From positions 1 through 23,193 of the forward strand of contig JBLIHY010000028.1 of assembly GCA_047634655.1 (NCBI GenBank): a DNA stretch of 23,193 bases, written 5' to 3'. The stretch is from CANLBN01 sp047634655. Lineage in GTDB: Bacteria > Pseudomonadota > Gammaproteobacteria > Pseudomonadales > Cellvibrionaceae. The position numbers and the translations under genes are program-made. Under the pieces are notes generated by a model. That model was not told the DNA's origin and ran no database searches. It worked only from the letters and a program-made list of their open reading frames with translations. Of the stretch, positions 7,491-16,149 are shown one piece after another (position 1 is the first letter of the stretch; each line of letters starts with the position of its first letter).

Positions 7491-8135
7491 TTAAGTAACG
7501 GTCGTTGGGGCATCTATTTCCCTTGCAAACTGTTCGACGGCGGATCGTTCAACATCTGCATAGTGCAAATCGCCGGTCACTAAATCTCTTAGCTGGGCCA
7601 TTGCTAGATCACGATACCCACAGGGGTTGATTCGGCGAAATGGCGACAGATCCATATCCACGTTGATACTCATTCCGTGAAAACTTCTGCCTCGGCGGAT
7701 CCGTAGTCCCAAAGAAGCAATCTTGGCCTCGCCATGGCGATGATAAACATAAACACCTGGGGCGTCGCTTTTGGGGTAAGCCTCAATGCCATATTTGGCG
7801 AGCAAGCCGACAGCAGTCAATTCTAGTGCCGTCACCATGCCCCTGACCGACAAATCGCGTCTCCTGAGATCAATTAGCGGGTAAATCACCAACTGGCCAG
7901 GCCCGTGATAGGTTACTTGACCACCGCGATCGGATCGCACCACCGGAATATTACCGGGGTCGAGCAGATGTTCCGATTTGCCTGTATGGCCTTGTGTGAA
8001 AACCGGCGAGTGCTGTAAAACCCAGAGCTGGTCGTCGTCGTCCGTTTTACGTTCATCAGTAAATGATGACATTGCCTTCCAGGTGGTTTCGTAATCCTGC
8101 AACCCCAAATAGTGAACACGTAAGGGGGCGCCCAT
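7491..8135 (-). CDS. lipB: Octanoyl-[acyl-carrier protein]:protein octanoyltransferase
   Basis: 214 aa, normal length. LipB moves octanoate from acyl carrier protein to lipoyl domains, making the substrate of LipA. The signature RGGQVTYHGPGQLVIYPL lies at 70-87. The catalytic pair is present: Lys138 (GEAKIASLGLRI) and Cys172 (INPCGYRDL), matching the family Lys/Cys dyad. The ATG at 8135 overlaps the TAA of ybeD by one base (TAATG), a sign of translational coupling. Confidence 0.97.
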   Translation of the reverse strand: MGAPLRVHYLGLQDYETTWKAMSSFTDERKTDDDDQLWVLQHSPVFTQGHTGKSEHLLDPGNIPVVRSDRGGQVTYHGPGQLVIYPLIDLRRRDLSVRGMVTALELTAVGLLAKYGIEAYPKSDAPGVYVYHRHGEAKIASLGLRIRRGRSFHGMSINVDMDLSPFRRINPCGYRDLAMAQLRDLVTGDLHYADVERSAVEQFAREIDAPTTVT

Positions 8136-8407
8136 TAAAGAACCATTTTGATGGCGGGATTTATTATCAAAGCCTGATGGTAAGCTTGCAGCTGATCCTG
8201 TCCCGTGGCCGTTATGAAAATAGTAATAGACTGAAAACGACCTTTTCGACTGGCTCTGATCGATACTTTGGTGCGATCAAAATCCGGAGCATATTTCTCT
8301 GTAGTTTCCAGAACAAAGTCGTGCATTTCAGCGTGTGCCTCACCCATAATCTTAATGGGATAGTGTTCGCAAGGAAATTCGATTTTTGGCGGTTCAAGAT
8401 CGGACAT
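8135..8407 (-). CDS. ybeD: DUF493 (YbeD) family protein
   Basis: 90 aa from the chosen start. A small ferredoxin-like-fold protein of unknown molecular role that is widely encoded between dacA and lipB. The sequence FPCEHYPIKIMGEAHAE, the SRKGRFQSITIFITAT core and the terminal KMVL match the family. The open frame reaches back to 8602, overlapping dacA, but MSDLEPPKIEF at 8407 gives the usual length of about 87-90 residues. The 121 bases between dacA and this ATG fall within the longer frame but show no family-like residues. Confidence 0.93.
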   Translation of the reverse strand: MSDLEPPKIEFPCEHYPIKIMGEAHAEMHDFVLETTEKYAPDFDRTKVSIRASRKGRFQSITIFITATGQDQLQAYHQALIINPAIKMVL

Positions 8408-8528
8408 CAGATTGGCACCAGAATTCGAAGAGGCAACGCCATTCGTGGTAAATAATAAATAACAGCGGTTACAAGTTGGATCGGGAACGTGAATATCGAC
8501 AGTAATACGGCCATCTTGCGGATATACG

Positions 8529-9764
8529 TCAGAACAACTGATTAAAGAAAAGCGCGACCGAGTCCCTGAGGCGAACAAAGAAACCCGCTTCTTCAACAGC
8601 ACTTAAAGCCACCAGGGGCACACTAAGCAACTCTTCGTCACCGAGAGTGACCACAATATTGCCCAATTCTTGCCCAGGAGTCACGGGGGCTTCGATGGTT
8701 TGATCGACGTTGGCGATTGCTTTCAATTGATCTTCAGCACCTCTGGGTATGGTCAGATAGGTGTCCTTGGCAACGCCGAGCGTCAGCTCGTCAGTGGCAC
8801 CTTTCCAAATTTTGGATCGCGAAACCACTGCATTTTTTTCATAGAGCTTATGGGTATGGTAGTAGCGAAATCCATAGGCCAAAAGCTTTTGTGTTTCCAT
8901 TTGTCGGGCTTCGTCGGAGCGAGTACCCATCACCACAGATATCAACCGCATACCATTTTTCTGTGCCGAGGCCACCAGACAATAACCCGCTTGTTCTGTA
9001 TGTCCAGTTTTAACGCCATCCACCGATTCATCACGAACCAGGAGCTTGTTTCGGTTGGGCTGATTAATTCCGTTGTAACTAAAATACTGTTCTGAATAGA
9101 GCTTATAATTTTCGGGAAATTCACTAATCAAAGCCTGAGTCAGCAGAGCGATATCACGAGCGCTGGAGTAATGGCCATCTTCCGGCCAGCCGGTGGTATT
9201 TAAGTAGCGAGTATTGGTCATGCCCAGTAGCGCCGCTCGCTGATTCATCATGTCGACAAAGGCATCCTCACTACCGGCAACGTGCTCGGCCAGGGCAATA
9301 GTCGCATCGTTACCCGACTGAATAATCATGCCTCGCATCAAATCTATTAATGGAACTTGCGTGCCTTCGCGGATGAACATCTTGGATCCGCCCTTTTTCC
9401 AGGCCTTAACACTAATATTGACGGCATCGTCTAAGTTAATGGACCCGCGATCCAGTTCGGAAGACACCAGATAACTGGCCATCAACTTGGTGATGCTGGC
9501 AGGGGGAAGGGATTGATCGACATTTTTTTCAGCCAACACCCGATTTGAATTGGCATCTATCAATAAATAAGAACTCGCCGCCAGTTGAGGAGGAGCGGGA
9601 ATAATGATTTCTCGAGAATAGGCAATTAACGAGAGGAAGTTAAACAGAATTAAAGTGACTAGGGCTGTAGCGGTAGATAAAGGCATAAGGGGAAGCAGTG
9701 CTAAATGTAGGCAAATAATACTAGTGAATGGTGCAAAGCGGTTGATGTTAGCATAGATTGCCAT
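8529..9764 (-). CDS. dacA: D-alanyl-D-alanine carboxypeptidase (PBP5/6 type)
   Basis: Up to 411 aa. It trims the terminal D-Ala from peptidoglycan pentapeptides in the periplasm. The three active-site motifs of S11 peptidases are present: SITK (90-93), SGN (150-152) and KTG (252-254). A C-terminal beta domain follows, ending in an amphipathic stretch (FFVRLRDSVALFFNQLF) of the type that anchors PBP5 to the membrane. The N-terminus has two hydrophobic blocks (about 11-28 and 31-49), longer than a normal signal peptide. The ATG at 9764 has AAGG only 3 bases away, and the in-frame ATG at 9686 gives a cleaner single signal peptide but has no Shine-Dalgarno sequence. The start is therefore uncertain. 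First gene of the group leading to lipA. Confidence 0.95.
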   Translation of the reverse strand: MAIYANINRFAPFTSIICLHLALLPLMPLSTATALVTLILFNFLSLIAYSREIIIPAPPQLAASSYLLIDANSNRVLAEKNVDQSLPPASITKLMASYLVSSELDRGSINLDDAVNISVKAWKKGGSKMFIREGTQVPLIDLMRGMIIQSGNDATIALAEHVAGSEDAFVDMMNQRAALLGMTNTRYLNTTGWPEDGHYSSARDIALLTQALISEFPENYKLYSEQYFSYNGINQPNRNKLLVRDESVDGVKTGHTEQAGYCLVASAQKNGMRLISVVMGTRSDEARQMETQKLLAYGFRYYHTHKLYEKNAVVSRSKIWKGATDELTLGVAKDTYLTIPRGAEDQLKAIANVDQTIEAPVTPGQELGNIVVTLGDEELLSVPLVALSAVEEAGFFVRLRDSVALFFNQLF

Positions 9765-9795
9765 GTACCTTAGAAATCAGTATTGAGTGGGCGAA

Positions 9796-9818
9796 GATTT
9801 TTAGGTTGGCCTAAAATC
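9796..9818. promoter_or_regulatory. Inverted repeat in the dacA leader
   Basis: GATTTTTAGG (9796-9805) pairs with CCTAAAATC (9810-9818) with one bulged T and a 4-base loop. It lies between the dacA start and its candidate promoter, so it would be in the 5' untranslated RNA. It could be an operator or a leader hairpin. Confidence 0.35.
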
Positions 9819-9849
9819 GCAGTGCTGGACTAAGTCTGGTGGACCTAAT

Positions 9850-9880
9850 ATTATATCTGCTATTTTTCCGTATACGACAA
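9850..9880 (-). promoter_or_regulatory. Candidate promoter for dacA
   Basis: A perfect TATAAT on the minus strand (9855-9850) with TTGTCG (9880-9875) 19 bases upstream. The spacer is longer than ideal. The distance to the dacA ATG is about 85 bases. Confidence 0.35.
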
Positions 9881-10054
9881 CTGCCCGTCTAAAGATCTAA
9901 TTAAGGGCTTAGCGAATATTATTGCTGCGCCAGATCAATTGTGTTCTCCAATTCGAGGCCACCAATCAGATAGCTGTCGACTAATTGCTAATTCGCTCTT
10001 TTGCGAGCCACGCACATGCTCACTACTACAACTACTTAATTACAACTACGAATC

Positions 10055-12763
10055 ATGAATAAAAATATATCTAGCCAATCTTCACATCTGAGCACTGACG
10101 AGCAAAAAATTGAGCGGGAGTTGGAGCATTTACTCTCCGGTTTCAACACAGGCTTGGCCGGAATATTCGAACAACAAGTCGCGAGCTTCCCAGACAAAAC
10201 CGCAATCATCACGTCGGATAGTCGCTTGAGCTACGGTCAACTAAATCAGCGCGCCAATCGGCTGGGGCACTTTCTTCTAAAACAAATTCCAGCGAACGAA
10301 AACGACCATTCTCCACAGCCAATTATTTTATTGCTAAGACAAGGCATCGATTTCCTCGTTGCACTTATAGCGGCGCTAAAGGCGGGCAAAACCGTCATTC
10401 CTGTAGATTCAAATGATCCCGAGAGCCGCACCAAATATGTGCTAGAGCATTCAAAAGCTAAGGCTATCATTAGTTATACTGACTCTAAGAGTACTTATGA
10501 AACGTTGACAGGAAGTGAAACACGGTACATCGAAATTGAGAGTTGGTTAAGCGAGGACTCCGATGAGAGCGATTGCGATGGCAATCTGAATCTAAAAATT
10601 GAGCCGCAGTCACTAGCATATATTTTATACACTTCCGGCTCAACGGGTCACCCAAAGGGCGTCATGCAGAGCAACATCAATGTTTATCATAATGCTCTGC
10701 TACATCGTTATGCTTTTTCAATCACTAGTGGAGACGTTCAGTCACTATTTTACGGAACCAGTGTATACGGAGGAACTCGGGACATCTTTAACGCTTTACT
10801 AAACGGTGCCACGTTGGCGTTCTATCCTTTGAAACAAGTTGGCTTCTCTGGCTTGGGGAGCTGGATACAACACAGCGGTATCACCATATTATGTTGCGTT
10901 GCCACTGTATTTCGACAATTCATCGGCTCTAACGCTATCGACGACGCAGAGCTCAAAAAGGTTCGCATAGTCAAACTCGGTGGCGAAGCTACATACAAAT
11001 CAGAAATTGATGGATTTCAAGCACATTTCCCACCCGACTGCTTACTGCACTGCGGCCTCGGCTCTACTGAGACCGGTCTCGCCCGACAACAATTTATCAC
11101 CAGCCATGCCAAGCTGGACTACGACCCCGTTCCGCTCGGTTTTGCAGTGGACCACAAAGAGGTCTTATTGCTTGGCGAGGATGGTAAACCCGTCGCACAG
11201 GGGGACGTGGGAGAAATTGTCATCAGAAGTCCTTATATAGCTCACGGATACTGGCGACAAAAGGAGCTGACCGACGCGGCATTTTCAATCGATACTGACG
11301 GTATCACCCGAATCTATCGCAGCGGCGACCTGGGTATGCTCGACGAAAATGGATGCTTACATCACCGGGGTCGCAAGGATCACCAGGTAAAGGTACGGGG
11401 CTACCGCGTCGAGTTGCCCGAGATTGAAAAGACTTTGCGAAATCACGATCGGGTCAAAGAAGCGGCTGTCATCGCAAAGCCCGATGAAAAGATTGGCGCA
11501 GAAATCATTTGCTACATCGTGCCTCATGTTGAAGCTGAGCCCGACAAAGATCCTCTAGAGGCGAATGATCTGCGCGACTTCCTGTTGTCGAAATTGCCTA
11601 GCTACATGTTGCCGAAGCGTTATGTTTTCATCGATCGCATGCCACAGACAGCGAATGGAAAAATTGATCGAAAAGCACTGCCACAACCCCCAGAAAAAAA
11701 ACCAGCGACGAAAGCAATATCTCGCCAGCCGCGTTCAGAGTTAGAAAGTTGTTGTGTAGAAATATGGAAAAGCACTCTAGGTATCAAAGATTTAGGTATT
11801 GACGATGACTTCTCAGAACTGGGCGGAGACTCCCTGTCAGCAGCGGAATTAATTTCACAGCTGGAACTTCACATCAAACGCAAAATCGGCTTGGTCGACC
11901 TGATTCGTTTGGGTACTATCGCTAAATTGGTTGACTCACTCGACGATGCCGAGCGGTCGAAAAATTCATTTGCATTGACGCATTCCAGCGCAACTGATCG
12001 GCCCGCCCTATTTTGCATCTACGGAACCATGATGTACAAGCCACTGGCAGACCAATTGGCCGAATACTGTCAGACATACGGTGTTTATCTAGATTTAGAG
12101 TTTGATATTTTGCGCAGTCAGCGCCTCGACAAAGGCAGACTCCCTCCCGTACCGAAACTGGCCGAAATGTATATCGAAAAGATTCGCGCTACTCAGGCGC
12201 ATGGCCCCTACTATATAACGGGCTTATCTTTCGGCGGTTTAATCGCTTTTGAAGTATCCAAACAGTTGCAAGAAGCGGGCGAAGAGGTAGGTTTTGTAGC
12301 CATGATCGATACCCATCCCATGTGGGCAGTTGAGACTAAGCTTCGCGGACACTTATACAATTTTCGCCAGAGGATTCCTCAATGGTGGCGCTATCAAGTA
12401 ATCAAGGGCTTAAAGAACAGGTTTTTTAACGATGACAAAGCTAGTAAAGAAAAAAGTGATAAAGATGAGCAAATCGATATAGGGTATTTGGACTATCTGC
12501 GAAGTGAGATACGAACACACGCTTCGACTCAGTACAAACCCGATCCAATAAAAGGTCAAGGAATACTGCTTAAAGCATACGAGGGTTATTATGGGCCAGG
12601 ATTTACAGTATCCGAAGACTTAGGATGGAAAGATAAATTCATCGACGATCTGAAAGTTTATGACATCCCCGGCGACCACCTGAGCTTGTTAAAGAAACCG
12701 AACGTCGAATTACTCGCGCAAAAGCTGCTTTCACATATGGATTTGAAAAGAACGATTGTTTAA
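10055..12763 (+). CDS. NRPS-like A-T-TE enzyme (adenylation, carrier, thioesterase)
   Basis: 902 aa, single module without a condensation domain. The adenylation domain spans about 33-545: A3 ILYTSGSTGHPKGVM (190-204), A5 GLGSTETG (334-341), A7 YRSGDLG (421-427), A8 GRKDHQVKVRGYRVELPEIE (439-458) and A10 NGKIDRKALP with Lys536. The carrier domain has LGGDSL with Ser593 for phosphopantetheine. The thioesterase has GLSFGG with Ser725, probably Asp752 and His875 (IPGDHLS). In the A4 region (SVYGGTRDIF, 236-245) the Asp that normally holds the amino group aligns with Tyr238, which suggests an acid without an alpha-amino group. A-T-TE enzymes of this size include those that dimerise aryl alpha-keto acids (RalA, atromentin synthetase), but no residue seen here proves that chemistry. 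No Shine-Dalgarno sequence precedes the ATG. No tailoring or phosphopantetheinyl transferase gene is nearby. Product unknown. Confidence 0.92.
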   Translation: MNKNISSQSSHLSTDEQKIERELEHLLSGFNTGLAGIFEQQVASFPDKTAIITSDSRLSYGQLNQRANRLGHFLLKQIPANENDHSPQPIILLLRQGIDFLVALIAALKAGKTVIPVDSNDPESRTKYVLEHSKAKAIISYTDSKSTYETLTGSETRYIEIESWLSEDSDESDCDGNLNLKIEPQSLAYILYTSGSTGHPKGVMQSNINVYHNALLHRYAFSITSGDVQSLFYGTSVYGGTRDIFNALLNGATLAFYPLKQVGFSGLGSWIQHSGITILCCVATVFRQFIGSNAIDDAELKKVRIVKLGGEATYKSEIDGFQAHFPPDCLLHCGLGSTETGLARQQFITSHAKLDYDPVPLGFAVDHKEVLLLGEDGKPVAQGDVGEIVIRSPYIAHGYWRQKELTDAAFSIDTDGITRIYRSGDLGMLDENGCLHHRGRKDHQVKVRGYRVELPEIEKTLRNHDRVKEAAVIAKPDEKIGAEIICYIVPHVEAEPDKDPLEANDLRDFLLSKLPSYMLPKRYVFIDRMPQTANGKIDRKALPQPPEKKPATKAISRQPRSELESCCVEIWKSTLGIKDLGIDDDFSELGGDSLSAAELISQLELHIKRKIGLVDLIRLGTIAKLVDSLDDAERSKNSFALTHSSATDRPALFCIYGTMMYKPLADQLAEYCQTYGVYLDLEFDILRSQRLDKGRLPPVPKLAEMYIEKIRATQAHGPYYITGLSFGGLIAFEVSKQLQEAGEEVGFVAMIDTHPMWAVETKLRGHLYNFRQRIPQWWRYQVIKGLKNRFFNDDKASKEKSDKDEQIDIGYLDYLRSEIRTHASTQYKPDPIKGQGILLKAYEGYYGPGFTVSEDLGWKDKFIDDLKVYDIPGDHLSLLKKPNVELLAQKLLSHMDLKRTIV

Positions 12764-12788
12764 ATAAAAAACGAAAAGTTCCAGCTAA

Positions 12789-13997
12789 TCACAAGGTGAA
12801 CAGCTGTGCAGTTAGTAGCAGGAGAGATGTCACTATACCCAATACTGGTGCCCAGATTGGGGCTTGAAAGCCACTGTGACTACTGGTTATTTTCAATATA
12901 ATCAGCGCAGTGTTAATCAGAATAAAAATTAGTAAGATAATTGTACTGGTGATTTTCGCCAGTAAAGTGAGTGGTAATGACAAGGCAAACAGCCACACCA
13001 GCAAGGCGGTCAGCAGAGTTGCGTTAACGGGTGTTTGAGTAGCTGGGTGAATACGCCCCAGAGGGCCCAATAGCCTTGATTCACTGGTGATCCCATAAAT
13101 AACCCGCGGCACCATCAGTAACTGCACAATAACCCCGTTGACGATAGCGATAAGGCTGATGCCGGCGAGGATTTTAGGCGATAGCCAGGTGGACTTCTCA
13201 GTCATTGTCGCCAAAGGTACAGGGCTTTGCGCGAGGGCTTGAGGGTCGAAAGCAACGACGGCCACAATGGACACCAAGGCATAAATCACTGTTGCCAGAA
13301 ATAACGAAATAAAAATTGCTCTGGGCAGAGCAACCGAAACATCTTTCACCTCTTCTGCCATATTGACCATATCTTCAAAGCCAATAAATGCATAGAAAGC
13401 CAAAAAAGAAGCCGCGGCTACTGATTGCCAATTGAAGATCGTCAAGCTTTTTTGCCAATACTCCCAACGCTCGGGCTCGATCATCTGATCAGCGGAAACT
13501 AGTACCACCAAAAGCAATCCCGCCACTTCTAGAAGCGTCATCGCCACAGTTACTCCCACCGATTGGCGAACACCAATACAAACCAGCCCCCCAACAGCGA
13601 TCACCGTTAAGGTGATGATCGAGAATTCTGAGCCGCCGATCAAATAAATAAAATAACCGGCGTAACCTTTAAGCAAGGTGGAAGCCGAGACCAAACCGGT
13701 CAACACCACCGCCCAACCCACAACTTGAGCCAACCAGACAGTATTGAAGGCCTTTTGCACATATACCGCCTCTCCCGCACTACGCGGGTGACGAGAAACC
13801 AACTCTGCGTAGGAAAGACCGGTAAAACCGGCGATTACTGCTGCAACTACAAAAGCCACTGGCGTCCAGGGACCCGCCAAGCCGGCAATTTTTCCTATGA
13901 GGACATAGATGCCAGCGCCGACAATGGTACCCAGACCATAGAAGACCATGGCCGGAAGAGAAAGGGTGCGCTTTAATTTAACAGAAGTATTACCCAT
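12789..13997 (-). CDS. APC superfamily amino acid permease
   Basis: 402 aa with about 12 hydrophobic membrane helices. The first helix carries the substrate-site signature GTIVGAGIYVLIG (18-30) typical of amino acid/polyamine/organocation transporters. GFEDMVNMAEEVKD, in the middle of the protein, is the usual segment of permeases related to cationic and neutral amino acid carriers. Substrate cannot be assigned. It converges on the A-T-TE gene with only 25 bases between the stops, and lies 108 bases downstream of engB on the same strand. A link to the A-T-TE product is possible but unsupported by orientation. Confidence 0.9.
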   Translation of the reverse strand: MGNTSVKLKRTLSLPAMVFYGLGTIVGAGIYVLIGKIAGLAGPWTPVAFVVAAVIAGFTGLSYAELVSRHPRSAGEAVYVQKAFNTVWLAQVVGWAVVLTGLVSASTLLKGYAGYFIYLIGGSEFSIITLTVIAVGGLVCIGVRQSVGVTVAMTLLEVAGLLLVVLVSADQMIEPERWEYWQKSLTIFNWQSVAAASFLAFYAFIGFEDMVNMAEEVKDVSVALPRAIFISLFLATVIYALVSIVAVVAFDPQALAQSPVPLATMTEKSTWLSPKILAGISLIAIVNGVIVQLLMVPRVIYGITSESRLLGPLGRIHPATQTPVNATLLTALLVWLFALSLPLTLLAKITSTIILLIFILINTALIILKITSSHSGFQAPIWAPVLGIVTSLLLLTAQLFTL

Positions 13998-14105
13998 GAC
14001 TTTAACGTGCCCCTAATGTCAGAAACACAATCTAAGTATCGACGACGGTTAAGTAACGCTTCGTGTTTTCAGCATCAAAAATACTTATTTTGTAACTATG
14101 AAACT

Positions 14106-14744
14106 CTAGCATAATTGCACGGAGTGAAGATCATCGCCCACCGCCATCCAGCGGTTTAATGTCTGAATGAGAGTTTTGATCCCTTGACCCTTAAGAGCAG
14201 AAAAAGTCTGGGCACTGACAAGACCGTCGATACCTGCTTCCCGGATGCTTGCCTCCACCGCCAATAGAGTATTTTTTGTAGGGCCCCTCCTAAGCTTATC
14301 GGCCTTCGTAAGCAAAATGTGCGTGGGAATTGCCGCCGCAACCGCCCAGCTAAGCAAGCTAAGGTCAAATTCCTGCATTGGGTGGCGAATGTCCATCAAC
14401 AACACCAGACCGCAGATAGACTGGCGCCCCATCAAATAGCCGGAGAGGTTTTTGTTCCACTGTCGTTTCACCTTCAGAGGTACTTTGGCATAACCATAGC
14501 CGGGCAGATCTACCAGCGCTCGCTGCGCGTCTATTTGAAAATAATTGATTAGCTGAGTACGCCCTGGTGTCTTGCTGGTGCGGGCCAGCTTCCTGTTTCC
14601 CGTCAAGGCATTAATCGCACTGGACTTACCGGCATTGGAACGACCGGCAAAGGCCACTTCGAAACCACCTTCCTTGGGGCAATGCGCAAGATCGGGGGCA
14701 CTATGGAGAAATTCAGCTTTCGCGTATGGATTTTGTAGATTCAT
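14106..14744 (-). CDS. engB: Ribosome biogenesis GTPase YihA/EngB
   Basis: 212 aa, normal length. A TRAFAC-class GTPase needed for 50S subunit assembly and cell division. The G motifs are clear: G1 GRSNAGKSS (34-42), the switch region TPGRTQLINYF, G3 DLPGYGYAK (79-87), G4 TKAD (146-149), and SALKG near the C-terminus as G5. ATG at 14744 without a good Shine-Dalgarno sequence. It is divergent from cytochrome c4, an arrangement also seen near polA in pseudomonads. Confidence 0.97.
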   Translation of the reverse strand: MNLQNPYAKAEFLHSAPDLAHCPKEGGFEVAFAGRSNAGKSSAINALTGNRKLARTSKTPGRTQLINYFQIDAQRALVDLPGYGYAKVPLKVKRQWNKNLSGYLMGRQSICGLVLLMDIRHPMQEFDLSLLSWAVAAAIPTHILLTKADKLRRGPTKNTLLAVEASIREAGIDGLVSAQTFSALKGQGIKTLIQTLNRWMAVGDDLHSVQLC

Positions 14745-14790
14745 TGGAGAGGTAGTCGCTGGCTGCGGATGTTTTTACAGTGGATTCGGT

Positions 14791-14796
14791 TATAAT
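14791..14796 (+). promoter_or_regulatory. Candidate -10 box for cytochrome c4
   Basis: A perfect TATAAT in the 174-base divergent gap between engB and the cytochrome gene, about 120 bases before the chosen ATG. No good -35 lies at 16-18 bases; TTTACA is present only 11 bases upstream, too close for sigma-70. Confidence 0.3.
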
Positions 14797-14918
14797 TGCG
14801 GCTCAATCGCCCATTAAACCAAACTACCAGGGCAACGGCTATACCAGCCCGATAAGAATTATTGTCAACCACTGCAGCGATCGCCGCTTGCCCCACAGAC
14901 AAAGTGATTAAAAACCGA

Positions 14919-15674
14919 ATGATGAATAACGCCTTTTTCACCACTGCCATATCCACGTCGATCCTAACGTTTTCCTTGCTCTTTGCCTCGGGGCAAGCGC
15001 TAGCGGCTACCGCCGCCGGCCCCGTTATCGATAAAGCCGGAGATCTCGCCGGCGGTGAAGCCCAGTCCGTCGTCTGTTCCGGATGTCACGGTGCCGACGG
15101 CAATAGCCCTGTGCCTAACTTCCCCAAACTGGCCGGCCTCGGCGAAAAATATCTCACCAAGCAACTGCAGGATATTCAGGCAGGCAACCAGCAAATGGCG
15201 GATTTACAGGCCGGACGAATCGAAGAAAAAGATTTGAAGTCGGGGACGCGTCCGGTTGCGCAGATGGCTGGGTTGTTACAGGGCAAGTCTCTCCAGGACC
15301 TCAAAGATCTGGCGGCTTTCTACAACAGCAAGTCCATGCAGTTAAGCGGTTCCAAACCTCAGGAAGTGCGCATCAACGCAGGCATTAAAGTCGATGGCTT
15401 GACCCTGGGTGAGCGCCTGTATCGCTCGGGCAACCTGGAGACCGGCGTTCCCGCTTGCACCGCTTGTCACTCACCACAAGGATTGGGGAATGCCGCTGCG
15501 GGTTATCCGCGCCTGAGTGGACAGTACCCTGAATATATCGCCGCACAGTTGCGATCGTTTCGAGCAGGTGAACGCACCAACGGTGCCGAAGCGGAAATCA
15601 TGCGACAGGCCGCCCAATATATGAGCGATGCGGAAATCGATGCCGTCGCCAACTTCCTCGCCGGATTGAACTAG
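14919..15674 (+). CDS. Diheme cytochrome c4
   Basis: 251 aa from the chosen start. A periplasmic electron carrier to terminal oxidases. The signal peptide is MMNNAFF plus a hydrophobic stretch ending ASGQALA near residue 29. Two homologous domains each carry a CxxCH heme site: CSGCH (53-57) and CTACH (180-184). Each is followed by a glycine-rich FPKLAG or YPRLSG segment, and candidate axial methionines are in QMAGL (115-119) and near MRQAAQYM. The open frame begins at 14862, but the first 19 codons are not signal-like, so the ATG pair at 14919/14922 is preferred. The stop lies one base from the end of the convergent DUF1289 gene. Confidence 0.95.
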   Translation: MMNNAFFTTAISTSILTFSLLFASGQALAATAAGPVIDKAGDLAGGEAQSVVCSGCHGADGNSPVPNFPKLAGLGEKYLTKQLQDIQAGNQQMADLQAGRIEEKDLKSGTRPVAQMAGLLQGKSLQDLKDLAAFYNSKSMQLSGSKPQEVRINAGIKVDGLTLGERLYRSGNLETGVPACTACHSPQGLGNAAAGYPRLSGQYPEYIAAQLRSFRAGERTNGAEAEIMRQAAQYMSDAEIDAVANFLAGLN

Positions 15675-15675
15675 T

Positions 15676-16149
15676 CTAGGATCGATCGCTCTCGCGAACT
15701 TGGAAGTTTTCGCTTAGTTCAATATAGCGTTCATAATGAGCGCATGAGAGTGTGTAATAGTCCTGTTCCAGAAACTGCCTAATTTCTTCTAAACTGAAAC
15801 GCTGCCAATTTGCTTTCAAGCAAAAGCCAAAAGGTTGAGGATTCCCTATCTGACTGGCTCCCTGTCGCAACAGCTGATATACCCAGTAACTACTGGAGCG
15901 GCAAGAGTCGAAACGAATTTGCTGGTAGCTCATTTGATTAAATAACCGCTTTTCATCGAAGATATCGATCATATTACCGACTATCTTTTCTAAAAAATCT
16001 TCTAAGCGATCAAAAACCAGTTGATGTTGATGAGCTGAATAGCCATTCCAATCTATGACTTCGTGGGCAAAACGCTTACAACCTCGGCAGACGACATCGC
16101 CAATTCCGGTTGAGCAGATACCAATACACGGCGTGCTGGTGCCTTTCAA
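15676..16149 (-). CDS. DUF1289 domain protein
   Basis: 157 aa. The N-terminal 35 residues are a DUF1289 (YdhL-like) motif with four cysteines at 8, 12, 21 and 24 (PCIGICSTGIGDVVCRGC), a probable small metal site, followed by the typical VIDWNGY. The remaining 120 residues lack a recognised domain but look like a genuine protein (SYQQIRFDS, EQDYYTLSCAHYERYIE). The start codon is TTG at 16149, supported by GGAGG five bases upstream, and no ATG gives the conserved N-terminus. The rare start suggests low expression. Function unknown. Confidence 0.88.
   Translation of the reverse strand: MKGTSTPCIGICSTGIGDVVCRGCKRFAHEVIDWNGYSAHQHQLVFDRLEDFLEKIVGNMIDIFDEKRLFNQMSYQQIRFDSCRSSSYWVYQLLRQGASQIGNPQPFGFCLKANWQRFSLEEIRQFLEQDYYTLSCAHYERYIELSENFQVRESDRS

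Noticed and set aside
8408..8602. Longer N-terminus for ybeD overlapping dacA
   Set aside because: The extra 65 residues do not match DUF493, and the internal ATG gives the normal family length.
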